A DNA stretch of 64,000 bases. It comes from JAKALD01 sp963817785. GTDB lineage: Bacteria; Pseudomonadota; Gammaproteobacteria; Burkholderiales; SG8-39. Under the pieces are notes generated by a model. It worked only from the letters and a program-made list of their open reading frames with translations. It made no database searches and had not been told where the DNA came from. The DNA lies in the NCBI GenBank assembly GCA_963817785.1, contig CAWFPL010000001.1, positions 77,160 to 141,159 on the forward strand, read 5' to 3'. Below are positions 7,498 to 18,156 of the stretch, one piece after another. Within the stretch, counting starts at the first letter, position 1, and every line of letters starts with the position of its first letter. Position numbers and translations under genes: made by a program.

Positions 7498-8862
7498 ATG
7501 AAACAGTGGCATTGCGCCGCACGGGGCGTGCGTGGCGTGCTCGTTGCGGGGAGCGCGCTGGTCGCGCTCGGCGGCTGCGCGACGTTCTCCAAGGACGGCG
7601 GGTTCGACGCGGTGGACAGCGCCGTCAGGGCGCGCACCGGCGCGCAACCGCGCTGGGCGAAGAGCGAAGAGGAAGCGAAGACGCTTGCCGCGGAAGTGGC
7701 GAAGCTGCTCGCGTCGCCGCTCGGTCCGGACCAGGCGGTGCAGGTGGCGCTCTACAACAACCGCGGCCTGCAGGCCGCGTACGCCGAGCTCGGCATCGCC
7801 GAATCCGATCTCGTGCAGGCGGGCCGCTGGGTGAACCCCGGCTTCAGCTTTGCGCGCCTGGAGCGCGGCGAAGATCTCCAGATCGACCGCACGTTCCTGT
7901 TCGACGTGCTGGCGCTAATCACCATGCCGCGGCGGGTCGAGATCGCCAAGGCGCGCTTCGAGCAGGTGCAGCTGCAGGCGGCCGCCGATGCGGTGCGGCT
8001 CGCGTCCGCGGCGCGCCGCGCGTGGTTCGAGGCGGTGGCGGCGCGCGAGTCGGAGAAATACGCCGAACAGGTGCAGGACACCGCCGATGCCGGTGCCGAG
8101 CTCGCCGGGCGCATGGCGCAGGCCGGCAACTTCAGCGCGCTCGATCGCCTGCGCGAGCAGGCCTTTTACGCCGAGTCGAGCACGCAGCTCGCGCGCGCAC
8201 GGCGGAACGCGACCGCAGCGCGCGAGCGGCTCACCCGCGTCCTCGGTTTGCCCAACGCCACCGATTTCGAGCTTCCCGAGCGGCTCGCCGAGCTGCCCAA
8301 GGCGCCGCGCGAGCTGGCCGATCTCGAAGCCACCGCGCTGCGCGAGCGGCTCGACGTGCAGGCGGCGAAACGCGACACCGAGGCGCTCGCGCAATCGCTC
8401 GGTCTCACCGGGGCGACGCGTTTCGTCGACGTGCTCGAGCTGGGCGCGGTGCGCAACAGCGAGACCGGCCTGCCGCCGCAGAAGGGCTGGCAGCTCGAGC
8501 TGCGCCTGCCGGTATTCGACGGCGGCGGCGCGCGGCTCGCGCGTGCCCGCGAGCTCTACATGCAGTCCCTGAACCGCACCGCGCAGATCGCGGTCAATGC
8601 GCGCTCCGAGGTGCGCGAAGCCTACGCCGCCTACCGCACCGCCTACGGCGTCGCCAGGCGCTATCGCGACGAGATCGTGCCCCTGCGCAAGAAGATCTCC
8701 GACGAGAACCTGCTGCGCTACAACGGCATGCTGATCAGCGTGTTCGAGCTGCTCGCCGACGCGCGCGAGCAGGTGGCGAGCGTCGACGCGGCGATCCGCG
8801 CACAGCGCGATTTCTGGCTGGCGGATGCGGACTTGCAGCTGGCCCTCACCGGCGGACGTTGA
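7498..8862 (+). CDS. TolC-family outer-membrane efflux lipoprotein
   Basis: 454 residues. A lipoprotein signal with lipobox LGGC (Cys27) is followed by two repeats of the long helical TolC domain (for instance ALYNNRGLQAAYAELGIAES and, later, QSLNRTAQIAVNARSEVREA). It resembles the CusC/CzcC outer-membrane factor class. No RND pump or membrane-fusion protein is present in the window, so it may serve a pump elsewhere. The ATG at 7498 is preceded by GAGAGGAG. The multicopper oxidase starts 14 bp downstream. Confidence 0.85.
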   Translation: MKQWHCAARGVRGVLVAGSALVALGGCATFSKDGGFDAVDSAVRARTGAQPRWAKSEEEAKTLAAEVAKLLASPLGPDQAVQVALYNNRGLQAAYAELGIAESDLVQAGRWVNPGFSFARLERGEDLQIDRTFLFDVLALITMPRRVEIAKARFEQVQLQAAADAVRLASAARRAWFEAVAARESEKYAEQVQDTADAGAELAGRMAQAGNFSALDRLREQAFYAESSTQLARARRNATAARERLTRVLGLPNATDFELPERLAELPKAPRELADLEATALRERLDVQAAKRDTEALAQSLGLTGATRFVDVLELGAVRNSETGLPPQKGWQLELRLPVFDGGGARLARARELYMQSLNRTAQIAVNARSEVREAYAAYRTAYGVARRYRDEIVPLRKKISDENLLRYNGMLISVFELLADAREQVASVDAAIRAQRDFWLADADLQLALTGGR

Positions 8863-8876
8863 ACGAGGAGAAGAGC

Positions 8877-10190
8877 ATGACCGATCGCAGAAAATTCCTG
8901 CGCGGCGCGGCGGCCGGCCTGGTCGGCGCCGCGCTGGTGTCGAAGGCGGGCGCGGCCTCGCTGCCCGAGGCGCCGCTGCAGGACAAGCCGCAGACGCAGC
9001 CGCCGCTCGTCCCGCCGGACGGCCGTGCGTACAACCCGGTGGTGACGCTGAACGGCTGGTCGCTGCCCTGGCGCGTCAAGGAGGGCTGGAAAGAGTTCCA
9101 CCTCGTCGCCGAGCCGGTGCGCAGGCAGATGGCGCCCGGCATGACCGCGAACCTGTGGGGCTACAACGGCCAGTCGCCCGGCCCGACGATCGAGTGCGTC
9201 GAAGGCGACCGGGTGCGCATCTTCGTTACCAACAAGCTGCCCGAGCACACCGCCGTGCACTGGCACGGGGTCCCCGTGCCGAACGGCATGGACGGCGTGG
9301 GCGGCTTGACCCAGCCGCATATTCCTCCCGGCAAGACCTTCGTCTACGAGTTCGAGATGAAGAAGTCCGGCACCTTTATGTACCACCCGCATTCGGACGA
9401 GATGGTGCAGATGGCGATGGGCATGATGGGCGCGCTCGTCGTGCATCCCAGGAATCCGGGCTTCATGCGAGTCGACCGCGATTTCGTGTTCCTCACCAAC
9501 GCCTTCGACATCGACCCGGGCAGCGCCACCCCCAGGGTCGCGACCATGACCGAGTTCAACCTGTGGTGCTGGAACTCGCGCGTGTTTCCCGGCATCGACC
9601 CGCTGGTCGCGCGCAAGGGCGACCGGGTGCGCATCCGCATCGGCAATCTGACCATGACCAACCATCCGATCCATTTGCACGGTTACGACTTCGAGGTGAC
9701 CGGCACCGACGGCGGCTGGGTGCCGAAGAGCGCTCGCTGGCCCGAGGTCACTGTGGACATCGCGGTGGGGCAGATGCGCGCCTTCGAATTCGACGCTCTC
9801 TACCCGGGCGACTGGGCGTTCCACTGCCACAAGTCGCACCACACCATGAACGCCATGGGCCACAACGTGCCGACAATGATCGGCGTGGACCAGCGCAAGG
9901 TCGTGCACAAGATCGCCGGCCTGGTGCCCGATTACATGGCGATGGGCGAGCGCGGCATGGCCGACATGGGGGCGATGGAGATGCCATTACCGGACAACAC
10001 GCTGCCGATGATGACCGGTGCGGGTCCGTTCGGCCCGCTCGAGATGGGCGGCATGTTCAGCGTGATGAAGGTGAGGGAGGGCCTCGCGCGCGACGACTAC
10101 CGGGACCCGGGCTGGTACCGCCACCCGGCGGGGAGCGTGGCCTACGAGTGGAAAGGCGATTTGCCGAAGGCTGAAAGGAGAAAGGGATGA
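8877..10190 (+). CDS. Tat-exported multicopper oxidase
   Basis: 437 residues. A twin-arginine signal (RRKFLRGAAAG) precedes two cupredoxin domains. All copper motifs are visible: HWHG at 128-131, YHPHSDE near 167, HPIHLHGYDFEV near 264, and HCH at 316-318 followed by KSHHTMNAMGHN. It could oxidise Cu(I) or phenolic substrates in the periplasm. The C-terminal tail is rich in Met (MGERGMADMGAMEM), like the Met-rich insert of CueO-type enzymes. It overlaps the next gene by ATGA and so is coupled to the cupredoxin. Confidence 0.9.
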   Translation: MTDRRKFLRGAAAGLVGAALVSKAGAASLPEAPLQDKPQTQPPLVPPDGRAYNPVVTLNGWSLPWRVKEGWKEFHLVAEPVRRQMAPGMTANLWGYNGQSPGPTIECVEGDRVRIFVTNKLPEHTAVHWHGVPVPNGMDGVGGLTQPHIPPGKTFVYEFEMKKSGTFMYHPHSDEMVQMAMGMMGALVVHPRNPGFMRVDRDFVFLTNAFDIDPGSATPRVATMTEFNLWCWNSRVFPGIDPLVARKGDRVRIRIGNLTMTNHPIHLHGYDFEVTGTDGGWVPKSARWPEVTVDIAVGQMRAFEFDALYPGDWAFHCHKSHHTMNAMGHNVPTMIGVDQRKVVHKIAGLVPDYMAMGERGMADMGAMEMPLPDNTLPMMTGAGPFGPLEMGGMFSVMKVREGLARDDYRDPGWYRHPAGSVAYEWKGDLPKAERRKG

Positions 10191-10636
10191 AAACACACAC
10201 CGTGGCGCTCTGCGCCGCGCTCGCCATCGCGGCAATTCCCGCGGCGGCGGACACCGGCCACGGCTCGTTCGGTCGCGCCGGCGACCCGAAGAACGTGAGC
10301 CGCGCCATCGAAATCGACGCGAGCGACGCCATGCGCTACACGCCCTCGCGCATCACCGTGAAGCGCGGCGAGACCGTGCGCCTGGTGGTGCGCAATCGGG
10401 GCCAGGTCACGCACGAACTGGTCCTTGGAACGATAGCTGAGCTGAAGGAGCACGCCGCGCTGATGCGCAAGTTCCCCAACATGGAGCACGACGAGCCGAA
10501 CCAGGCGCGCGTCGCGCCGGGCGGGAGCGCCGAGATCGTATGGCAGTTCACACAGGCGGGCGAAGTGCCGTTCGCCTGCCTGGTGCCGGGCCACATGGAG
10601 GCCGGCATGCACGGCCGCGTCCGTGTGACCGAGTAG
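10187..10636 (+). CDS. Periplasmic cupredoxin (plastocyanin/azurin-like)
   Basis: 149 residues with a signal peptide (MKTHTVALCAALAIAAIPAAA). The type 1 copper ligands are evident: His in GQVTHELVLG, then Cys, His and Met in FACLVPGHMEAGMHG. It would carry one electron or one copper in the periplasm, probably as partner of the multicopper oxidase whose stop codon its start overlaps. This family is common in copper operons. Confidence 0.87.
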   Translation: MKTHTVALCAALAIAAIPAAADTGHGSFGRAGDPKNVSRAIEIDASDAMRYTPSRITVKRGETVRLVVRNRGQVTHELVLGTIAELKEHAALMRKFPNMEHDEPNQARVAPGGSAEIVWQFTQAGEVPFACLVPGHMEAGMHGRVRVTE

Positions 10637-10663
10637 CTTTCCAAACCCGTAAAGGAGTCCGCA

Positions 10664-11014
10664 ATGCCGAAACACACCGCTCCCGGCCTCGCGCTTGCCT
10701 TGCTTCTGGCGCTGGGCTCGCTGCCCGCCACCGCCCAAGCGCCCGCGATGCCTGCCGCCGAGCAGAGCGCCATGCCGGCGCAAGGCGGCGAAGCAATGAC
10801 CGAGGGCGAGATCCGCAAGGTCGACAAGGACGCCGCCAAGCTCACCATCAAGCATGGCCCGCTCGAGAACCTCGGGATGCCGGCGATGACGATGGTGTAC
10901 CGGGTGAAAGACCCGGCGATGCTCGAGCAGGTGAAGCCGGGCGACAAGGTGCGCTTCGTCGCCGAGGAGATCGGCGGGCTGCTGACGGTGACCAGGCTGG
11001 AAAGCCGGAAATAG
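10664..11014 (+). CDS. CusF-like periplasmic copper chaperone
   Basis: 116 residues. A signal peptide ending AQA is followed by a Met-containing linker and a C-terminal CusF-type OB fold. The metal motif reads KHGPLENLGMPAMTM: the His and the two Met ligands of CusF are present, but the Trp that caps Cu(I) in E. coli CusF is replaced by Met. It would hand Cu(I) to an efflux system. A good ribosome site (AAAGGAG) precedes ATG 10664. Confidence 0.85.
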   Translation: MPKHTAPGLALALLLALGSLPATAQAPAMPAAEQSAMPAQGGEAMTEGEIRKVDKDAAKLTIKHGPLENLGMPAMTMVYRVKDPAMLEQVKPGDKVRFVAEEIGGLLTVTRLESRK

Positions 11015-11049
11015 CGCGCGCTCCGGACCGGCCGGGCGCCCGTGCCGGT

Positions 11050-11063
11050 TTGATCTTGATCAA
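11050..11063. promoter_or_regulatory. Perfect FNR/ANR-like box
   Basis: TTGAT-CTTG-ATCAA matches the FNR consensus at all ten fixed positions. It lies after the cusF-like gene, and its centre is 41.5 bp before base 11098, so transcription activated from it would begin at the annotated start of the next gene or slightly later. Confidence 0.6.
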
Positions 11064-11097
11064 TGCGGAGGGCTGAATCGGTGTCAACCTTCGCTCC

Positions 11098-11556
11098 ATG
11101 TCCACGGGTCAGCTGATCTTGCGCCACGCCGCCAGATCGCCGCGCGGGAGCCTCCGGCGCCGGGTGGGGAAGAGCGCGCGCGCGCTCTTCGTCGTCCTCG
11201 CGCTTGCCGCGCTGTCGGTGCTGGCGCTGCGGCCGATCTGCGACGTCCTGCTCACGGCGTCCGGCAACTCCGAGGCTGCGGCGTCCGCCGTGCACGACGT
11301 CGACGGGCACGCGCAAGCCGCTCACGGCTCGGATCGCTCCCCTGCGTGCTGCTCGAGCATCGGCGACGGGGCGGTCCTCAAAGCCCCGGATCTGAGCGCC
11401 GCGATCGGCGCGGGCGGCATGCAGCCCGTGCTTTTCGCCGCCCTCTCCTTTCTCCTCTTCGGCGCCAGGTTTCTTCCGCTCGGTGCGCTACGCTTCGCGG
11501 GCGCGCCGCCGGAAACCCGTCCGTATCACGCCCGCTCGGCGCGCATCCAGCGCTGA
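11098..11556 (+). CDS. Small membrane protein with His/Cys loop, function unknown
   Basis: 152 residues with two hydrophobic segments (near 29-46 and 110-130) and a periplasm-compatible loop holding HDVDGHAQAAHG and ACCSS. No domain recognised. The first 22 residues are Arg-rich and unlike a signal; a GTG at 11164 would put the start just before KSARALFVVLALAALS and would fit a transcript beginning at the upstream FNR-like site. It resembles the product at 7044 in general design but not in sequence. Confidence 0.5.
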   Translation: MSTGQLILRHAARSPRGSLRRRVGKSARALFVVLALAALSVLALRPICDVLLTASGNSEAAASAVHDVDGHAQAAHGSDRSPACCSSIGDGAVLKAPDLSAAIGAGGMQPVLFAALSFLLFGARFLPLGALRFAGAPPETRPYHARSARIQR

Positions 11557-11667
11557 GCCGCCGGCGCGCGAGCGCCGCGCGCCATATCGTCCACCGAGGT
11601 CGAGCGCGGCTGCACGCCGCCCGGACTCGCCCATGCATCACCTGATCAACGCAAAGGAGATTCGAAC

Positions 11668-12003
11668 ATGAAGCGCAAATTGATTGCCGCGGGCGCGGCG
11701 CTTGCAACAACTATGGCGGGCGCACCGCTCGCGTATGCACAGGGCTACGGCTACGGCCCGGGGATGATGGGCGGCTACGGCTGGGGCGGCGGCTGGGGCT
11801 TCGGCATGATCGGCATGCTGCTGTGGTGGGCGCTGATCATCCTCGGCATCGTGCTCCTTGCGAAATGGATCTTCGGCGGCTCGGCGGGCCGCGGCGGGCA
11901 CGAATCGCGCGATCGCTCGCTCGACATTGTCAAGGAGCGCTACGCCCGCGGCGAGATCGACAAGAAGGAATTCGAGGACAAGAAGCGCGACTTGGGCGCG
12001 TGA
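11668..12003 (+). CDS. SHOCT-domain membrane protein with signal peptide
   Basis: 111 residues. Signal peptide (MKRKLIAAGAALATTMAG ... AYA), Gly/Tyr/Trp/Met-rich segment (GYGYGPGMMGGYGWGGGWG), one strong membrane helix (IGMLLWWALIILGIVLLAK) and a terminal SHOCT motif (LDIVKERYARGEIDKKEFED). The GPGMMGGYG motif is the same unit found repeated in the Spy-like protein at 4277, which links the two loci. A ribosome site (AAAGGAGA) precedes the start. Confidence 0.8.
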   Translation: MKRKLIAAGAALATTMAGAPLAYAQGYGYGPGMMGGYGWGGGWGFGMIGMLLWWALIILGIVLLAKWIFGGSAGRGGHESRDRSLDIVKERYARGEIDKKEFEDKKRDLGA

Positions 12004-12049
12004 CGGTAACCGAGGCATTTTTCCGTCGAATCGAGAGCGCCCCGTGAGG

Positions 12050-12553
12050 ATGACGATCCGCTCGGCCGCGTGGCGGGCACTGCGCGGAACAGGCCCGGTG
12101 CCGGCGGGGCGCGTGTGGCTGCTCGCGCTGTTGTGGGCCACCACGGCCGCGGCGCAGGCGCCCGACGTGGCGCACCGGCGCACGGTCGGCGGCCTGGAGA
12201 TCTACGTCGGCGCGGTGCCGGCCGCGATCGTGCGCGGCCATCCGGCGGCGCACCCGGAAAGATCGATGCACGGAGGTCGGCCGGGAAGGTACGACTTTCA
12301 CGTCGTGGCGGCGATCTTCGATGCCAAGTCGCGCAAGCGCGTCGAGGACGCCGCGGTGTCCGCGCGCGTCGAGACTCCCGGAGGGGTCTGGACCGAGCAA
12401 AAGCCGCTCGAGCCCATGACGATCGCGGGCGCCGCGTCGTACGGCAACTATTTCGCGCCGCCCGGGACAGGCCCGTTCTTCATCGAGTTGACGATCCGCC
12501 GGCCCGGCGAGCCGCTGCCCACGCGAGCGCGCTTCGAATTCGAGCGCCCCTGA
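12050..12553 (+). CDS. Exported beta-rich protein, function unknown
   Basis: 167 residues from ATG 12050; GTG 12044 is in frame and equally possible. An N-terminal hydrophobic segment ending TTAAAQA looks like a signal peptide. The mature part has alternating hydrophobic strands and phrases such as GRYDFHVVAAIFDAKSRKRV and GNYFAPPGTGPFFIELTIRR, suggesting an Ig-like or CopC-like periplasmic fold. The product at 14092 shares the ending style (IELRIQRPGEP versus IELTIRRPGEP), so the two may be diverged relatives. No function assigned. Confidence 0.6.
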   Translation: MTIRSAAWRALRGTGPVPAGRVWLLALLWATTAAAQAPDVAHRRTVGGLEIYVGAVPAAIVRGHPAAHPERSMHGGRPGRYDFHVVAAIFDAKSRKRVEDAAVSARVETPGGVWTEQKPLEPMTIAGAASYGNYFAPPGTGPFFIELTIRRPGEPLPTRARFEFERP

Positions 12554-12575
12554 CGCATTCACAGGAGCTTCGCCC

Positions 12576-12944
12576 ATGAGCGACGAGCATGAGGGACATC
12601 GACGTGCTCCCGGATGGGGCGCTACCAAATGGATCTTCCCGGGATTCGCGGCGATCGCCGGATTTTTTCTCGTCACCGAGCACACCGCGCACGTCCTCGG
12701 CGCGCTGCCCTGGGCGCTGCTCGCCTTGTGCCCGCTGATGTACTTCATGCACGGCGGACACGGCGGGCACGGCGCGCAGCAGGACGAAATGCGGCGCATC
12801 CGCGGCACGACCGACCCCGCCGAGCGGCAAAAGCTCATGCAGGAGCACATGACGCAGATGCAGCAGCGCATGAACATGATGCAGATGATGATGGGGCAGA
12901 TGCTCGAGCATCAGCAGATGATGGAGCAAGGGCCGGCGAAATAG
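12576..12944 (+). CDS. DUF2933-family membrane protein
   Basis: 122 residues. The core FPGFAAIAGFFLVTEHTAHV ... ALLALCPLMYFMHGGHGGHG matches the DUF2933 family as I know it: two helices ending in a His-Gly repeat. The C-terminal 50 residues are Met/Gln-rich (QEHMTQMQQRMNMMQMMMGQ). His- and Met-rich ends suggest metal binding at the membrane face. It is commonly found next to copper P-type ATPases, as here. Confidence 0.8.
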   Translation: MSDEHEGHRRAPGWGATKWIFPGFAAIAGFFLVTEHTAHVLGALPWALLALCPLMYFMHGGHGGHGAQQDEMRRIRGTTDPAERQKLMQEHMTQMQQRMNMMQMMMGQMLEHQQMMEQGPAK

Positions 12945-12992
12945 CGATGCGGCACCTGTGCGGGAATTCTTGATAACCGAACGGAGACCTCT

Positions 12993-13343
12993 ATGGACCC
13001 AGCAACCCTCAAATCGATTGGCTCGATCCTGTTCTGGGGCGTGCTGTTCTTTTTCCTGATGCGTTTCGGATGCGGCGCCCACATCATGGGCGGACACGGG
13101 GGACACGGGGGACACGGGGGACACGGCGGGGATGAAGGGGCGGGCACGGGCGGCACAGTCAAGGATCCAGTCTGCGGCATGAGCGTCGACCCGAACAACG
13201 CTCCCGCGGCTTCGGTATACGGCGGGCGCACCTATTACTTCTGCTCGACTGCCGATCGCGACAAATTCGAGCAAGCCCCGACAAAATACGTCGCGACGGC
13301 TGCCGCAACGGAGTCCGCACACGGAGGACATCACCATGGGTAA
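12993..13343 (+). CDS. YHS-domain membrane protein with His-Gly repeats
   Basis: 116 residues: one N-terminal membrane helix (ILFWGVLFFFLMRFGCG), a run of HGG units encoded by a perfect 9-bp DNA repeat (13092-13127), then a YHS domain with VKDPVCGMSVDPNNA and YYFCSTADRDKFEQ. YHS domains bind metal through such Cys residues and often feed heavy-metal ATPases. The tail ends GGHHHG. Its stop overlaps the following ATG region by 8 bp. Confidence 0.82.
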   Translation: MDPATLKSIGSILFWGVLFFFLMRFGCGAHIMGGHGGHGGHGGHGGDEGAGTGGTVKDPVCGMSVDPNNAPAASVYGGRTYYFCSTADRDKFEQAPTKYVATAAATESAHGGHHHG

Positions 13344-13587
13344 GCTCTATTGGCGCGACGTGGGGCTCGCGATGGGCTCGTTCCTTGCTGTGACCTACGT
13401 GTTCTGCGTGGTGTACGACCTCGCGTTCCATCAGCGCATGTACGAGACCTGGCTCGGGCTGCTGCCGGGCTTCACCTGGATCACGTGGCAAAGCTTTCTG
13501 CTCGGATTGCTGGAGGTGTTCGTCTACGGCATCTACTTCGGGCTGGTGTTCGTGCCGCTTTACAACTTCTTCCACGGCGGCAAATGA
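13336..13587 (+). CDS. Small two-helix membrane protein (DUF5676-like)
   Basis: 83 residues with two or three hydrophobic segments (DVGLAMGSFLAVTYVFCVVYDL and SFLLGLLEVFVYGIYFGLVF) ending PLYNFFHGGK. Length and the final pattern resemble DUF5676 proteins, which recur in metal islands; this is resemblance, not proof. It overlaps the YHS gene and is probably coupled to it. Confidence 0.6.
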   Translation: MGKLYWRDVGLAMGSFLAVTYVFCVVYDLAFHQRMYETWLGLLPGFTWITWQSFLLGLLEVFVYGIYFGLVFVPLYNFFHGGK

Positions 13588-13657
13588 CGGCCGTACATCG
13601 GAGCATGACATAAACCACGATCACAGCTTCCACGATCCCGGGGCCGGTGCCGCGCGC

Positions 13658-14107
13658 TTGAGCTTGGGACCGCTCGGCTGGGCGATCATCGCGTTCGTTG
13701 CGCTGATGGTCCTCTACTTCGGCGTCCTGACGCTCGTGTCCGGCTGGGCGTTCACGCTCAGGCAGTTCAGCCAGTACTGGTACTACATTCTGGCGCTCGG
13801 GGCCGGCTTTGCGGCGCAGGTCGGTCTTTACGTGCGGCTCAGGCAGGTCGTCGCCGGCGCCGGCGGGACGAAGAGCGTGATGGCGGCCTCGGGCACGACC
13901 TCGGCGGCGGCGATGGTGTCCTGCTGCGCGCATTACCTCGTCAACGTGGCGCCGATCCTCGGCGCGGCCGGGCTGGTGACCTTCGCCACCCAGTACCAGG
14001 TGCAATTCTTCTGGGTCGGGCTCGCGTTCAACGCCGCGGGGCTCGTCTATATCGGCAGGAAGCTTTCCAACGCTTTGAAGGAGCATGCGCAATGCGCAAC
14101 CGCATAA
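13658..14107 (+). CDS. Multi-pass membrane protein, start codon apparently lost
   Basis: 149 residues from the first usable codon, TTG 13658, which has no ribosome site. Four to five membrane helices; a motif SCCAHYLVNVAPILGAAGL near residues 88-106 contains paired cysteines that could bind metal. The reading frame stays open upstream and encodes a His-rich, family-like N-terminus (HDINHDHSFHDPGAG from 13604) with no start codon, while an ATG at 13605 in the neighbouring frame hits a stop after one codon. One base would reconnect them, so the gene may carry a lesion. Function unknown. Confidence 0.6.
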   Translation: MSLGPLGWAIIAFVALMVLYFGVLTLVSGWAFTLRQFSQYWYYILALGAGFAAQVGLYVRLRQVVAGAGGTKSVMAASGTTSAAAMVSCCAHYLVNVAPILGAAGLVTFATQYQVQFFWVGLAFNAAGLVYIGRKLSNALKEHAQCATA

Positions 14108-14502
14108 TCGCTTTCGTTGCGGGCTGGACTCTGATGGCATTGATTTCGGGCGGCGCCGCGGCCGCCGGAACGCTGCCGGCGCGCTCGAGCATGGTCTCGG
14201 GGGCCACGATCACCGTGAAGCCGCTCAGCCTCGGCGCCCAGAGCTGGAAGTTCGAGGTCGTCCTCGAAACGCACTCGGGCGATCTGAGCGACGACCTGAC
14301 GAAGAACGCGTCGCTCGTCGCGGAGGGCGTCGCCGCCTCGCCGCTCGAGTGGCGCGGCGACCCGCCGGGCGGGCATCACCGCAAGGGCGTGCTGCGCTTC
14401 AAGCCGCTCGCGCCGGCGCCGCAGAGCATCGAGCTCAGGATCCAGCGTCCGGGCGAACCTGCAGCGCGCGTGTTTCGATGGAATCTGCAAGAGACGCGGT
14501 GA
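14092..14502 (+). CDS. Exported small protein, function unknown
   Basis: 136 residues with a signal peptide (RIIAFVAGWTLMALISGGAAAA). The mature part (TITVKPLSLGAQSWKFEVVLETHSG) looks beta-rich with one HH pair (GGHHRKG). It starts 16 bp inside the preceding membrane-protein gene and ends in a GTGA overlap with the next, so all three are in one translational chain. It has a partial resemblance to the 12050 product at its C-terminus. No function assigned. Confidence 0.62.
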   Translation: MRNRIIAFVAGWTLMALISGGAAAAGTLPARSSMVSGATITVKPLSLGAQSWKFEVVLETHSGDLSDDLTKNASLVAEGVAASPLEWRGDPPGGHHRKGVLRFKPLAPAPQSIELRIQRPGEPAARVFRWNLQETR

Positions 14503-14977
14503 GCTCGGTACGCCCACCGTTCGCGCCTGCCGCTCCGCCGCGCGGCCCGCTCGGCGCGTGGCTCGCATGGACTGCGCTCGCCACCGGGCTCAACGCGCTG
14601 TGGGAGCTCGGCCAGTTGCCCCTTTACGCGATCTTCTGGAACGAGCGCCCCGGCTCCATCGCGTGGGCGGTGCTGCATTGCACCGCCGGCGACGCGCTGC
14701 TCGCCGCGGCCTGCTATGCGCTCGCAGGCCTCGCGGCGCGCGATCCGACCTGGCCCCGCACGCGGCCGTGGCGCGGAATCGCGGTGGCGACCCTCGCCGG
14801 CATCGCCTATACGGTATTCAGCGAGCGCTACAACGTGTACCTGGCGGGCCGCTGGTCGTACGCGCCTGCGATGCCGCTGGTCTTCGGCATCGGCTTTGCG
14901 CCACTGTTGCAATGGACGCTGTTGCCGGGGCTGACGCTCGCGTTGCTGCGCCGCTACGCGCCGAGGAGGGTGACGTT

Positions 14978-14981
<4 letters not shown>
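14499..14981 (+). CDS. Integral membrane protein of the metal cluster, function unknown
   Basis: 160 residues from GTG 14499 (ATG 14478 is an in-frame alternative). Four hydrophobic segments are evident, with conserved-looking polar positions in NALWELGQLPLY, AVLHCTAGDALLA and VFSERYNVYLAGRWSY. I do not recognise the family. It is coupled on both sides: GTGA with the gene before and ATGA with the P-type ATPase after, which suggests a role alongside that transporter. Confidence 0.6.
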
Positions 14982-17227
<2,246 letters not shown>

Positions 17228-17295
17228 GAAGACCCCCCCGTGCGATCTGATCTCCGCGAGCGGTGTTCATATCCCTGACCAGGCCCGTCTCCGCC

Positions 17296-18054
17296 ATGGC
17301 ATACCACTACATCTGGCTCGCCTGGTCTAGCGCCTTTCTGGTGCCGTGGCTCCTGCTGCATGCGCTCGTTCCGCGGCAGCGGCGCGAGATGCTGTGGGCG
17401 AGCGTGTTCACCGCGCCGTTCGGGCTGACCGAGCCCCTCTTCGTGCCGGCCTACTGGAACCCGCCCAGCCAGTTCGACCTCGCCCAAAGGACCGGCTTCG
17501 ACATCGAGAGCCTGATCTTCACGTTCGCCATCGGGGGGGTCGGTTCGGTGCTGTACAACGTCATCACCGGGAAGCGCGTCGAGGCCGTTCCTGCGGCGGA
17601 GCACTCCCGGCATCGCCATCGCTGGCACCGCGCCGCGCTCGCCACGCCGTTCGTCGTATTTCCTGTGCTCCTCCCGTTCCGGTGGAACCCGATCTATCCC
17701 GGCATCCTCGCGATGGCCGCCGGTGCACTCGCCGCAGCGGCCTGCCGGCCGGACTTGAAGGCCAAGACGCTGATTGGCGGGCTGCTGTTTCTCGGCTACT
17801 ACTTCGTCTTCATGGAAGCCCTCAATATTCTCGCGCCCGGGTATATCGAGCAGGTGTGGAACCTGCCTGCGCTGTCGGGTCTGCTGGTCCTGGGCGTACC
17901 CGTGGAAGAGCTGCTGTTCGGCCTCGCCTTCGGCATGTACTGGGCTGGGGTCTACGAGCATTTCACCTGGGCCCGCGCCATCGCTTCGGAACGGCGCCAA
18001 GCGCCCAGTAAGGAACACGCCGCCGCAGTTCAGCGCTCCGGAGGCTCGTCATGA
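17296..18054 (+). CDS. Lycopene-cyclase-domain membrane protein
   Basis: 252 residues, seven or so helices. The two motifs of the CarR/CrtYcd-type heterodimeric lycopene cyclase domain are visible: FGLTEPLFVPAYWNP and, in the second half, GVPVEELLFGLAFGMYW. The tandem arrangement fits a full two-domain cyclase-like protein. Start ATG 17296 gives the clean N-terminus MAYHYIWLAW; a GTG at 17263 is also in frame. No carotenoid genes flank it, so its presence beside copper genes is unexplained; the product may cyclise another isoprenoid or have a different role. Confidence 0.72.
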   Translation: MAYHYIWLAWSSAFLVPWLLLHALVPRQRREMLWASVFTAPFGLTEPLFVPAYWNPPSQFDLAQRTGFDIESLIFTFAIGGVGSVLYNVITGKRVEAVPAAEHSRHRHRWHRAALATPFVVFPVLLPFRWNPIYPGILAMAAGALAAAACRPDLKAKTLIGGLLFLGYYFVFMEALNILAPGYIEQVWNLPALSGLLVLGVPVEELLFGLAFGMYWAGVYEHFTWARAIASERRQAPSKEHAAAVQRSGGSS

Positions 18055-18156
18055 GCGGGCCGCCATCTCCAGGATATTCGCGGCATGAATACGTCCGCGA
18101 TCTCTCGTCTGCGGCTGGCACGAGAGGCTCTATTTCAAACCGATAGGAGAGTCGAT

